Under the pieces are notes generated by a model, which saw nothing but the letters and a program-made list of their open reading frames with translations, was not told the DNA's origin and did not search any database. A stretch of DNA of 32,209 nt from Mycobacterium kyorinense. GTDB taxonomy: Bacteria; Actinomycetota; Actinomycetes; Mycobacteriales; Mycobacteriaceae. Position 1 is the first letter of the stretch. Each line of letters opens with the position of its first letter. The position numbers were made by a program, and so were the translations under genes. The stretch is from positions 1 through 32,209 of the forward strand of contig NZ_LQPE01000135.1 of assembly GCF_002101735.1 (NCBI RefSeq), in the 5' to 3' direction. Of the stretch, positions 1 to 8,380 are shown in pieces.

Positions 1-3000
1 CAGGATCATCAAGTGAACCGAACTGGGCACGCTGCCACAACGTGTAATCGACATACTGCACCGGCAACTCGGCCCACCCGGGAGCCTGCCCCGCGCACCG
101 GCTCGCATAGGCCACACCCACATCGCGCACCAGCGGGCTGATCGACCACCCGTCGGCGGCGATATGGTGCACCACGACCGCCAACACGTGGTCGTCTTCG
201 CCGAGACGGAAAAGCCTGGCACGTAGCGGGATTTCGTTGGCCAGATCGAACCTGTAGCGGGCTGTCTCACCGATCGCCTCATCCAGCCTGCTCGCCGGCC
301 AGCCGCCGGCATCGATGACGTCCCAGCCGAAATCGGCGCTGCCCGCAGGTACCACCACCTGCTGCGGTAGCCCGTCGGGAGCCACGAAGACGGTGCGCAG
401 GCTTTCATGGCGGCCCACCACGTCGGCAAGCGCCGCACCGAGGGCGTCGACATCAAGCGGTCCACTTAACCGCAACGCCGCCGAGATGTTGTAAACCGGT
501 GAAGGACCCTGCAATTGGTCCAGGATCCACAACCGCTGTTGGGCAAACGACAACGGCACCACGGATGGCCGCTCCACCGGCCGCAACTGCTCCAACCGAG
601 CCGCACCCACACCGATATGCGACGCCAATTGCGCCACCGTGGGCGCCTCGAACACCGCGCGCACCGACAGACCAGCATCCAGCGAAGTATTGATCGCCGC
701 GATCAGGCGCATCGCCGACAGCGAATCCCCACCCAGGTCGAAGAAAGAGTCGTCGACCCCGACACGGTCCACCCCGAGGACTTGAGCGTAAATTCCGGCC
801 AGGATCTCCTCAATAGCGTTGGCGGGGGCGCGATACCGAGCGCCCGTGTACTCAGGTATCGGCAGGGCGCGGATGTCGAGTTTGCCGTTGACGGTCAGCG
901 GCAGCGCCTCCAACACCACCACCGCGGACGGGATCATGTAGGCCGGCAGCCTCTCGGCCAACTGCTCGCGGATCCGCGCCGGGTCGACGGCGCCGGTGAC
1001 ATAACCCACCAAGCGCTTGTCGCCGGGGCGATCCTCGCGCGCTACCGCCGCCGCGTGCTCCACCCCGTCGCAGTCGGCCAGGGCGGTTTGCACGTCGCCG
1101 AGCTCGATGCGATACCCGCGGATCTTGACCTGCTCATCAGCGCGGCTCACATAGGCGAGCTGCCCATCGGCGCGCCAGCGCACCAAATCCCCGGTGCGAT
1201 ACATCCTCTGCCCGCGAGCCCCGAACGGGCACGCCACAAACCGCGAACCAGTCAAGGCGGCCCGCCGCCAATACCCATACGTGACACCACGACCGGCGAC
1301 ATACAACTCGCCCGTCACCCCGGCGGGCACCGGGCGCAACCATCTGTCCAACACGAACAACGCCGCACCCGCCACCGGCGACCCGATCGGCGGCGCCCCC
1401 GACCCCGGCTTCAGCGGCGCGCTCAGCGCCGTATACCACGTCTCGCTCGGACCGTAGGCGTTGAGCATCACCCGTCCCGGCGCCCAGCGATCCACCACCT
1501 CGGCCGGACAGGGCTCACCGCCCACCAGCAAGGCCACCCCATCCAAATCCCGCGGCGACAACGTGGCTACGGCCGACGGCGTCTGATTCAAGACGCTGAC
1601 TTGCTCACCGACCAGCAAGGCGTGGAAGTCTTCCGGTGAGCGCGCCACCGACTCGGGCACCATCACCAACCGCCCGCCTCGCAGCAGCGCGCCCCAGACC
1701 TCGAAGACCGAGACGTCGAAACCGTAGGAATGCCACTGTGACCACACCCCTGCCGCCGGCAGTCCGACGTCCAGCGAGTCGAACAGCTGGGTCACGTTGT
1801 GGTGGCTGACAGCCACACCCTTGGGAACGCCTGTAGTGCCCGAGGTGTAGATGACGTGGGAGAGATCGCCAGGGCGCGGCGACGGCATCGCCGTGCCCGA
1901 TTGTGTATCGACGGAGGGGTCTTCGACGTCGATGACAGTCACATCGAACCCGTCCAGCCGCGAGCGCAGGTCCGCCGTGGTGATCGCGGCAATCGGCGCA
2001 GCGTCGGCAAGGATGACCGCAATTCGGGCGGCGGGCAATGCCGGGTCCATCGGCAGGTAGGCCGCCCCGCTCTTGAGCACCGCCAGCATGGCCACGATCG
2101 CATCGGCCGACCGCGAAAACAACAGCGCCACAAACTGTCCCAGGCCCGCACCGTGACCGGCCAGCAGGTGCGCCAACCGGTTCGCCGCCTCGTCGAGCTC
2201 CCGATAGGTCCACGAACGGTCGCCGCCTACCAACGCCACCGCATCCGGGGCTTGGCCCACCCGCGAGGCGAACAAATCCGGAATTGACACAGTGGCAGGT
2301 GTGACTGCGGTCAACACCGCCCGGTTACCGACCTCGTCCAACCGGGCACGCTCGCGCTCGTCGAGCAGATCGATCGACGACAACGACCGGCCCGGATCGA
2401 CGGTCATGGCCGCCAACACCCGCTCGAACCGTTCGATCAAGGTTCCGATGCTGGACGCGTCGAACACATCGGTGCGAAACTCCACGTTCCCGCGGATCCC
2501 GGCGGGCTCCCCGGTTTCGGTCCAGTGTTCGGCAAGCGAGATCACCAAGTCCATTCGGGCCGTTTGGGTGTCGACGGGCAGCAGCGTGACCTCCAGATCC
2601 CCCAGGTTCAGTCCGGCCACGGGACCGCTCCGGTGCCCGGGGAAGTTCTGCCAAGTCAACAGCACCTGCACCAAGGGGTGATGGGCCAGGCTGCGCGTCG
2701 GATTGAGCCGCTCGACCAGAATCTCGAACGGCACGTCTTGGTGCTCGTAGGCGGCCAGGCTGCGCCGCCGCACCTGGGCCAGCAACTCGCCCACAGTTGG
2801 ATCGCCGGCCAGGTCGACGCGCAGCACCAACGTGTTGACGAAAAATCCCACCAGCTCGTCGAGCACCGGATCGCGACGCCCCGCAATCGGAAACCCCACG
2901 GCCACATCGGAACTGGCGCTGAGCTTGGCCAACAATACTGCCAGTGCGGCCTGAACCAGCATGAAACTGCTCGCGTTGTGCTCACGAGCCACATTGCGCA

Positions 3001-6000
3001 CCCGCTGCTGAAGCTCGGCCGGCCACTCCACCGTCACGCTGGCGCCGCGGTGATCAGCAACCGGCGGATAAGGCCGATCGGTCGGCAGCTCCAGCCGCTC
3101 GGGCATCCCGGCCAGGGCCTGTTCCCAATAGGCCAGCTGCGCGGCAATGGGGCTGTCCGGATCGTCAAACTCGCCGAACTGCGCCCGCTGCCACAGCGTG
3201 TAATCGACATACTGCACTGGCAACTCGGCCCACCCGGGAGCCCGGCCGGCGCACCTGCTGGCGTAGGCCGCACCCAAATCAGCGGCCAGCGGCCTCAGTG
3301 ACCAGCCGTCGGCGGCGATATGGTGAACCACTACCGCGAGTACATGCTCGTCGTCGGCGACGCGGAAAAGAGTTGCCCGCAAAGGGATCTCGGTTGCCAG
3401 GTCGAACGTGTAGCGAACTGCCGACGTGATGGCATCCTGCAGCCGATTCACCGGCCACCCGGCGGCATCGATGACATCCCACCCGAATTCGGCCCGCTCA
3501 ACCGGGGTGACCACCTGTCGGGGAATCCCCTCGGCCGCCACGAACAGCGTACGCAGGCTCTCGTGGCGGGCGACCACGTCGCCTAATGCGTGGTGCAGCG
3601 CGTCGTCATCCAGGTTGCCGCACAGCCGCAACGCGGCGGCGATGTTGTAGACCGGTGAGGGCCCCTGCAGTTGGTCGATGAACCACAACCGCTGCTGGGC
3701 AAACGACAACGGAATGAGCGCCGGTCGTTCCACCGGCCTCAACGGTTCAAGCCGACGCGCATCTCCACCGATACGAGACGCCAACTGAGCCACCGTCGGC
3801 GCCTCGAACACCGTACGCACCGCAAGACCGGCATCCAGGCTGGTGTTGATCGCAGCGATCAACCGCATGGCCGACAGCGAATCCCCACCCAGGTCGAAGA
3901 AGGAGTCGTCGACCCCGACGCACTCCAGCCCGAGAACTTGGGCATAGATGCCCGCCACGATCTCCTCGATAGCGTTGGCCGGCATGTGGGATGCACCACG
4001 GGTGTATTCGGGTGCCGGCAAGGCCCGCTTGTCGAGCTTGCCGTTGGGCGTGAGCGGCAATGAGTCGAGGGCCACCACCGCAGCGGGCACCATGTAATCC
4101 GGCAGCCGCTCCGCCAACTCTTCACGGACCTGTCCGGGGTCGGCGGTGCCGGTGATGTAGCCGACCAAGCGTTTGTCGCCGGGGCGGTCCTCGCGGGCGA
4201 TCACCACCGCCTGCTGCACCCCATCCAGACCGCTTAGGGCCGACTGGATTTCGCCGAGCTCGATGCGATACCCGCGGATCTTGACCTGCTCGTCGGCGCG
4301 ACCTAGATAGTCCAGCTGCCCGTCGTCGCCCCAGCGCACCAGATCCCCGGTGCGATACATCCGCGCCCCGGTGCCACCGAACGGGCACGCCACGAACCGC
4401 GCCGCCGTCAAAGCCGCCCTGCCCACGTACCCGCACCCGACCCCGGTGCCGGCCACATACAACTCGCCGACCGCACCCGGCGGCGCCGGGCGCAGCCAGG
4501 AATCGAGCACGAACAACGCCGCCCCGGGCACCGGCGACCCGATCGGCACTGTGCCCGACCCCGGCGTCAGCGGCCTACTCATCGACGCATACACCGTGGT
4601 CTCGGTCGGGCCGTAGGCATTGACCATCACCCGCCCCGGCGCCCACCGGTCCACCACCTCGGCCGGGCAGGCCTCCGCGGCGACCACCAACGTCGTCGAC
4701 TCCAACCCCTCGGGCCTCAAAACACCTACTGCCGAGGGGGTTTGGCTTAACACACCGACGCGTTGGCTGACCAGCAGCTCGTGGAAGTCTTGCGGCGAGT
4801 GCGTCACCGGCTCCGGAACTACCAGCAACCGCCCCCCGTGCAGCAGGGCACCCCAGATCTCCCACACCGAGTAGTCGAAGGCATACGAATGACATTGCGT
4901 CCACACCTGTCCCGGCTCCGGCTGCAGAGCGGCGTCGCGTGAGTCGAATAACCGGGTGATGTTGTGATGGGTGACTGCCACCCCTTTGGGGGTACCGGTT
5001 GTGCCCGAGGTGTAGATGATGTGGGCGATGTCATCGGGGGCCGGCGCCGCAAGGGCGGTGCTCGGTTGCGCGCCAACACCGGGATCGTCGGCATCGATGA
5101 CCGCCACGTTGCACCCGCCGAGTCGTGAGCGCAGGTCCGCGGTGGTGACCGCGGCGACGGGCGCGGCATCGGCGAGCATGAACGCGATGCGCGCCGCCGG
5201 CACCGACGGGTCGATCGGCAGGTAAGCGGCGCCGGTCTTCAAAACCGCCAAGATCGCCACGATCGCCTCGGCGGAGCGCGAAAACAGCAGCGCAACACAT
5301 TGTCCCGGGCATGCGCCATGGCGGGCCAGGAGGTGCGCCAACCGGTTTGCGGCCTCGTCCAACTCGCGGTACGTCAACGAGCGGCCTTGGCAGCTGACCG
5401 CCACCGCATCCGGGGTGCGGGCCGCCTGCGCGGCGAACAACACCGGAACCGACTCGGGCGCGGGCGCGGGCTCGGTCAGAACCGCCCGGTTCCCCCACTC
5501 ATCGAGGCGGGCGCGCTCACCGGTATCGAGCACATCGATCGACGACAACAACCGGCCCGGGTCGGCGGTCATCGCCACCAACACCCGCTGCAACCGCTCG
5601 ACTAGATCGCGGGTTTCACAATTGGAAAACAACTGCCGGGGACCGGCGGTGTCGAGAAATAGCTCCTCACCACCCCGGATAAACCATAGTTCGAGCTGAT
5701 CCTCGAATCCAGAATGGGTGACGACGCCCGATCCCGCAGCACTACCAAAATCCGCTAATCGCGTCGTAGGAATGAAATTAACAATGACCCGATTCGATGC
5801 CTCCCCGGATCCGCCAAGGCGAGCCTTTCTCTCCAGAATATGCACGGGGAACCGTTGATGGTGCAGTGCTTCCCGCATCCGCGTATCGACGTGCTGGCAA
5901 AACTCCGCAACCGAAGACTGAGGGGATGTCGCCAACACCAATGGCACCGTCCCCGACAACATGCCGGGCACGGTCGTTGTTTCCGGGCGCACGCGGCGGC

Positions 6001-6826
6001 TAACCGGGAAATCGAGCACCGCCTCCGAGCCCTCGACGTCACCGCCGTGAACCAAAAGTGCGCAGGCCGCAGTAATTACCGACGCCCGACGGACTCCCAA
6101 CGCCTGCGATAGCCGACGCAGTTCGGCCACGACGACTGGGTCCAATTGAACCGGTACAGAAGACTCGGCCGGATCGCCGCAGGGCGCGGGCGCCAACCGG
6201 TAACGTGACGGGTTTTCCGCCGGAGGATTCCTCGCCCAATAAGCTTGATCATCGAGATAATCGCTGGAGCGTTCGTATTGTGATTCGCATTCGACCAGAT
6301 CGTGCAGCGAGCCGAAGAAAGCCGGCGGAACCGGCGCACCGGAAGCCAGTGCAGAATAGACCGCCGCGATCCGATGACTAACCAGGGCGATGCCGATCCC
6401 GTCAATGACGATGTGATGGCAGCACACGAACAGATAAAATTCATCGACCGCTGTCTGGAATAACGCAAATTTGAACAGCGGGCCAGTGAGCGGCATCAGC
6501 GTACGCTGGATCGACGCCGCTAGCCGATAGGCGTCCCGAGCCGGATTCTGCGAGCCCGTGAGGTCATAGCGGGCAAGCTCAACCTCCGGGCAATCCACCG
6601 CCCGCTGGAAAACCTGCCCGTCGATCTCGAAAAAGACAGCCCTCAGCGGTTCGGCCTCGCGCACCACTTCCCGGACCGCCCGCTCGAGCAAATCAGGCTT
6701 TAGCGCGCCCTCGATGCGGCCAAGCATCCCCAGTTGCCACTTGGCGCCGGACTGCCCAGTTTCAGCCGCAAGCCATATGTCGAGCTGACCCCGCGTCAGC
6801 GGAAAGTATCGGCCGGAAACCTCCAT
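1..6826 (-). CDS. Non-ribosomal peptide synthetase, Mps1-like, 5' part (starter C-A-PCP-C-A-PCP-C...)
   Basis: This is the N-terminal 2275 residues of a multimodular peptide synthetase; the frame stays open to the left window edge. Domains seen: a first C domain (about 1-440) with HHIVIDG at H137-H138-D142; A1 (about 460-960) with [11 protein letters not shown] near 604 and NGKLDKRA near 927; PCP1 with GGDSL, Ser983; C2 with HHIAADG at H1168; A2 (about 1500-2000) with [11 protein letters not shown] near 1660; PCP2 with Ser2035; and C3 with HHIAADG at H2220, cut by the edge. No epimerase or methyltransferase domain is visible. A C domain at the very N terminus, in a divergent form unlike C2 and C3 and opening with [11 protein letters not shown], fits lipo-initiation as in the mycobacterial glycopeptidolipid synthetase Mps1, so the likely product is a lipopeptide with at least three residues. 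Aligning to GrsA gives specificity residues D-Y-W-S-V-A-A-V-Y-K for A1 and D-V-F-N-L-G-A-Y-T-K for A2; I cannot assign amino acids. The start is supported by AGGGGG eight bases upstream. Confidence 0.95.
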   Translation of the reverse strand, partial: MEVSGRYFPLTRGQLDIWLAAETGQSGAKWQLGMLGRIEGALKPDLLERAVREVVREAEPLRAVFFEIDGQVFQRAVDCPEVELARYDLTGSQNPARDAYRLAASIQRTLMPLTGPLFKFALFQTAVDEFYLFVCCHHIVIDGIGIALVSHRIAAVYSALASGAPVPPAFFGSLHDLVECESQYERSSDYLDDQAYWARNPPAENPSRYRLAPAPCGDPAESSVPVQLDPVVVAELRRLSQALGVRRASVITAACALLVHGGDVEGSEAVLDFPVSRRVRPETTTVPGMLSGTVPLVLATSPQSSVAEFCQHVDTRMREALHHQRFPVHILERKARLGGSGEASNRVIVNFIPTTRLADFGSAAGSGVVTHSGFEDQLELWFIRGGEELFLDTAGPRQLFSNCETRDLVERLQRVLVAMTADPGRLLSSIDVLDTGERARLDEWGNRAVLTEPAPAPESVPVLFAAQAARTPDAVAVSCQGRSLTYRELDEAANRLAHLLARHGACPGQCVALLFSRSAEAIVAILAVLKTGAAYLPIDPSVPAARIAFMLADAAPVAAVTTADLRSRLGGCNVAVIDADDPGVGAQPSTALAAPAPDDIAHIIYTSGTTGTPKGVAVTHHNITRLFDSRDAALQPEPGQVWTQCHSYAFDYSVWEIWGALLHGGRLLVVPEPVTHSPQDFHELLVSQRVGVLSQTPSAVGVLRPEGLESTTLVVAAEACPAEVVDRWAPGRVMVNAYGPTETTVYASMSRPLTPGSGTVPIGSPVPGAALFVLDSWLRPAPPGAVGELYVAGTGVGCGYVGRAALTAARFVACPFGGTGARMYRTGDLVRWGDDGQLDYLGRADEQVKIRGYRIELGEIQSALSGLDGVQQAVVIAREDRPGDKRLVGYITGTADPGQVREELAERLPDYMVPAAVVALDSLPLTPNGKLDKRALPAPEYTRGASHMPANAIEEIVAGIYAQVLGLECVGVDDSFFDLGGDSLSAMRLIAAINTSLDAGLAVRTVFEAPTVAQLASRIGGDARRLEPLRPVERPALIPLSFAQQRLWFIDQLQGPSPVYNIAAALRLCGNLDDDALHHALGDVVARHESLRTLFVAAEGIPRQVVTPVERAEFGWDVIDAAGWPVNRLQDAITSAVRYTFDLATEIPLRATLFRVADDEHVLAVVVHHIAADGWSLRPLAADLGAAYASRCAGRAPGWAELPVQYVDYTLWQRAQFGEFDDPDSPIAAQLAYWEQALAGMPERLELPTDRPYPPVADHRGASVTVEWPAELQQRVRNVAREHNASSFMLVQAALAVLLAKLSASSDVAVGFPIAGRRDPVLDELVGFFVNTLVLRVDLAGDPTVGELLAQVRRRSLAAYEHQDVPFEILVERLNPTRSLAHHPLVQVLLTWQNFPGHRSGPVAGLNLGDLEVTLLPVDTQTARMDLVISLAEHWTETGEPAGIRGNVEFRTDVFDASSIGTLIERFERVLAAMTVDPGRSLSSIDLLDERERARLDEVGNRAVLTAVTPATVSIPDLFASRVGQAPDAVALVGGDRSWTYRELDEAANRLAHLLAGHGAGLGQFVALLFSRSADAIVAMLAVLKSGAAYLPMDPALPAARIAVILADAAPIAAITTADLRSRLDGFDVTVIDVEDPSVDTQSGTAMPSPRPGDLSHVIYTSGTTGVPKGVAVSHHNVTQLFDSLDVGLPAAGVWSQWHSYGFDVSVFEVWGALLRGGRLVMVPESVARSPEDFHALLVGEQVSVLNQTPSAVATLSPRDLDGVALLVGGEPCPAEVVDRWAPGRVMLNAYGPSETWYTALSAPLKPGSGAPPIGSPVAGAALFVLDRWLRPVPAGVTGELYVAGRGVTYGYWRRAALTGSRFVACPFGARGQRMYRTGDLVRWRADGQLAYVSRADEQVKIRGYRIELGDVQTALADCDGVEHAAAVAREDRPGDKRLVGYVTGAVDPARIREQLAERLPAYMIPSAVVVLEALPLTVNGKLDIRALPIPEYTGARYRAPANAIEEILAGIYAQVLGVDRVGVDDSFFDLGGDSLSAMRLIAAINTSLDAGLSVRAVFEAPTVAQLASHIGVGAARLEQLRPVERPSVVPLSFAQQRLWILDQLQGPSPVYNISAALRLSGPLDVDALGAALADVVGRHESLRTVFVAPDGLPQQVVVPAGSADFGWDVIDAGGWPASRLDEAIGETARYRFDLANEIPLRARLFRLGEDDHVLAVVVHHIAADGWSISPLVRDVGVAYASRCAGQAPGWAELPVQYVDYTLWQRAQFGSLDDP

Positions 6827-6834
6827 TGGAAGTG

Positions 6835-6840
6835 CCCCCT
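6835..6840 (-). promoter_or_regulatory. Ribosome binding site of the left NRPS
   Basis: On the minus strand the sequence AGGGGG lies 8 bases before the ATG at 6826. It fixes the NRPS start, and the starter C domain begins immediately after this ATG. Confidence 0.7.
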
Positions 6841-6856
6841 ACTAAACCCAATCGAA

Positions 6857-6880
6857 GGGCTCCCTGCGAGGGAGAACCCC
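6857..6880 (-). promoter_or_regulatory. Hairpin in the NRPS 5' leader
   Basis: A perfect 6-bp stem, CTCCCT/AGGGAG around a GCG loop (6860-6874), lies 34-48 bases upstream of the NRPS start codon. A flanking GG/CC pair on the minus-strand RNA could extend it. It may be a leader hairpin acting on transcription or translation of the synthetase. No poly-U follows it, so it is not a standard terminator. Its role is inferred. Confidence 0.35.
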
Positions 6881-7003
6881 ATCTATGTATCACATTCCCG
6901 ACCCCGCGCCAGCCTTTTATGCAAAACTCTTCGGCCCTAAATCGGACCGATTCTGCTCCACATACCCGTGGCGCTAAACAGCCGCCAGTCCACCACCAAA
7001 ACA

Positions 7004-7020
7004 TGAGCGACGGTCGCTCA
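7004..7020. promoter_or_regulatory. Operator-like palindrome TGAGCGAC-G-GTCGCTCA
   Basis: Two perfect 8-bp arms are separated by one base. A single half-site GTCGCTCA recurs at 7398-7405, nearer the GAP gene. The symmetry and the position between divergent genes fit a dimeric regulator such as a TetR-family protein. The regulator itself is not identifiable here. Confidence 0.45.
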
Positions 7021-7419
7021 CATGCGGCGCCGTTCCCCATCGTCAACGAATTTGGCATCTGTTTGGTAAATAACCGAGCCGAAATGTCACCGAAGAGGAA
7101 ATTGCGCAAGGCCTGGCGCGGACCCACCATCGCGGCCTGCCGCCGGAAACCTTCGAGCCGCTGGCAGCATAGGCACGAAAAGTACTGTGGCGCTTACTAT
7201 CTGCGTCGCAGAGCAACCGGCCAGAGGTTAGTGATCCCCTGCGCCCCCCAAACAAGCTGAACGCCCGCAGCGCGGTACTGGTCGGCATGCCCCGAGGCTA
7301 CCGCCGTGATGCATCAAGTCAAGATGCCCGCGAAACCTGATCCCTTGGGCATCGGGGTAAACATGTATTTTGTCCGGCCGATATCGCAACGTAACCTGTC
7401 GCTCATGCGATAATTTGCC

Positions 7420-7463
7420 GCATGTCAGATAACAAGCAATTCGTCGCGTGTCGGATAACAAAG
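7420..7463 (+). repeat. Imperfect direct repeat, 26-bp period
   Basis: GCATGTCAGATAACAAGC (7420-7437) is followed 26 bp later by GCGTGTCGGATAACAAAGC (7446-7464). The copies share the core GTC(A/G)GATAACAA. A weaker partial copy (ATGCGATAA) lies just upstream, near 7405-7413. The repeat is about 170-210 bp before the GAP start, so it could be an array of activator or repressor sites on the same DNA face (26 bp is about 2.5 helical turns). Confidence 0.45.
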
Positions 7464-7630
7464 CGGCCCTAATCGAGATCGTCCCGCAGCCTAAATTCCG
7501 CCATTTCTTTGAATCTGCTGTGTGCTCTGATTGCGCAATTTCCTCAGACCTCCCTTTTGCACCGCTGAGCACTCCAACCTCAAAACGTCTCCGACGGAGA
7601 GGACAGACGCAGCAAGGTAGTGTTCGGACC

Positions 7631-8368
7631 ATGTGGGGCTCCGTACTGGGGTTGGCGCTCCTAGGGGCACTCCATCCGGTGCGTCTCGGTCTTACCCTCC
7701 TGATGATCTCCCGGCCACGGCCCGTGCTGAACCTGCTTGCCTACTGGCTCGGCGGCCTAACGGTGAGTGTTCCTGCCCTGCTTGTCCCGCTGATCGTCGT
7801 GCACTCCGCACCGATGTTTAAATCTGTTACTCACGAGTCGGCCACCTCGGCCAGCAGTTTCACCGTGCGGCACGTCCAAATTGGGATAGGTGTGTTTGCG
7901 CTATCGATCGCCGCGCTGATTACGGTGCGCTTCTTCGCGCGTCGGCGGGCGAAGGTGGTGACTCCGGCGAACAACCCGTCCGGCATGCCACCGGACCCCG
8001 CGACACCGATCGCAATCCGGCGGTTGCTCGGCCGCGCCCACACTGCCTGGGAAAGCGGATCCTTATGGATCGCATGGGTGATCGGCGTGGCATCGGTGTC
8101 GGTCGACGCGGTTCTCTTCGTGGCTGCAATCATCGTCGCCTCGGCAGCCGCGATCGGCACGCAGGCCACCGCAGCAGTCGCGTACGTCGTCGTGCTGTAT
8201 GTGGTCGTCGAGGTCATCCTCGTCGCATATCTGGCCACTCCGGTGAAAACCGAAGCGGTGCTGCGGCGCCTGCACGACTGGGCGCTGGCTCACCGTCAGC
8301 AGGTTCTGGTAGCCATCTTCGCCGTGGTGGGGGTTTCGCAGGTGGCCCAGGGCGCCGGCATCGTCTGA
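7631..8368 (+). CDS. GAP-family integral membrane protein (glycolipid/lipopeptide addressing protein)
   Basis: The protein has 245 residues. Gap of M. smegmatis is needed for glycopeptidolipid transport to the surface, and Sap of M. tuberculosis has a similar role for sulfolipid-1. Six hydrophobic segments are visible, roughly 2-27, 35-58, 83-102, 144-173, 181-202 and 224-243, with a basic loop RRRAK near 104. The N-terminal signature MWGSVLGLALLGALHPVRLG and the following ISRPRP match the family. The frame is open back to a GTG at 7448, but the added 61 residues are polar and unlike the family, so the ATG at 7631 is preferred; its ribosome site is weak (AAGG about 14 bases upstream). It is divergent from the lipopeptide-type NRPS, so it probably helps export that product. 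It ends 12 bp from the convergent CoA-transferase gene. Confidence 0.85.
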   Translation: MWGSVLGLALLGALHPVRLGLTLLMISRPRPVLNLLAYWLGGLTVSVPALLVPLIVVHSAPMFKSVTHESATSASSFTVRHVQIGIGVFALSIAALITVRFFARRRAKVVTPANNPSGMPPDPATPIAIRRLLGRAHTAWESGSLWIAWVIGVASVSVDAVLFVAAIIVASAAAIGTQATAAVAYVVVLYVVVEVILVAYLATPVKTEAVLRRLHDWALAHRQQVLVAIFAVVGVSQVAQGAGIV

Positions 8369-8380
8369 GCCTGCGGCCCG

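Larger units (their letters stand above)
6827..7630. other. 804-bp divergent intergenic control region (NRPS / GAP)
   Basis: This stretch separates the divergently read NRPS and GAP genes and is visibly richer in A+T than its neighbours. I see no convincing gene in it: the open frames here are short, lack ribosome sites and do not resemble known families. It holds the NRPS leader and hairpin, a 17-bp palindrome at 7004-7020, a 26-bp imperfect tandem repeat at 7420-7463 and presumably both promoters. Its size is unusual for a window whose other gaps are mostly 4-250 bp, so it may carry complex regulation or an unannotated small RNA. Confidence 0.6.

Noticed and set aside
1..6826. A frameshift or broken gene in the left NRPS, suggested by only short closed frames on the minus strand
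   Set aside because: Reading the minus strand from 6826 shows one uninterrupted frame to position 1; it only lacks a stop because the gene leaves the window.
6826..7260. A 144-codon plus-strand frame in the NRPS-GAP gap, starting at TTG
   Set aside because: It has a rare start, no ribosome site, no third-position GC bias like its neighbours and no recognisable family; overlapping frames on the other strand look equally plausible.
7448..7630. N-terminal extension of the GAP protein from a GTG at 7448
   Set aside because: The added 61 residues are polar and unlike GAP proteins, which begin with the MWGSVLGLALL-type helix; the extension would also run through the tandem repeat.
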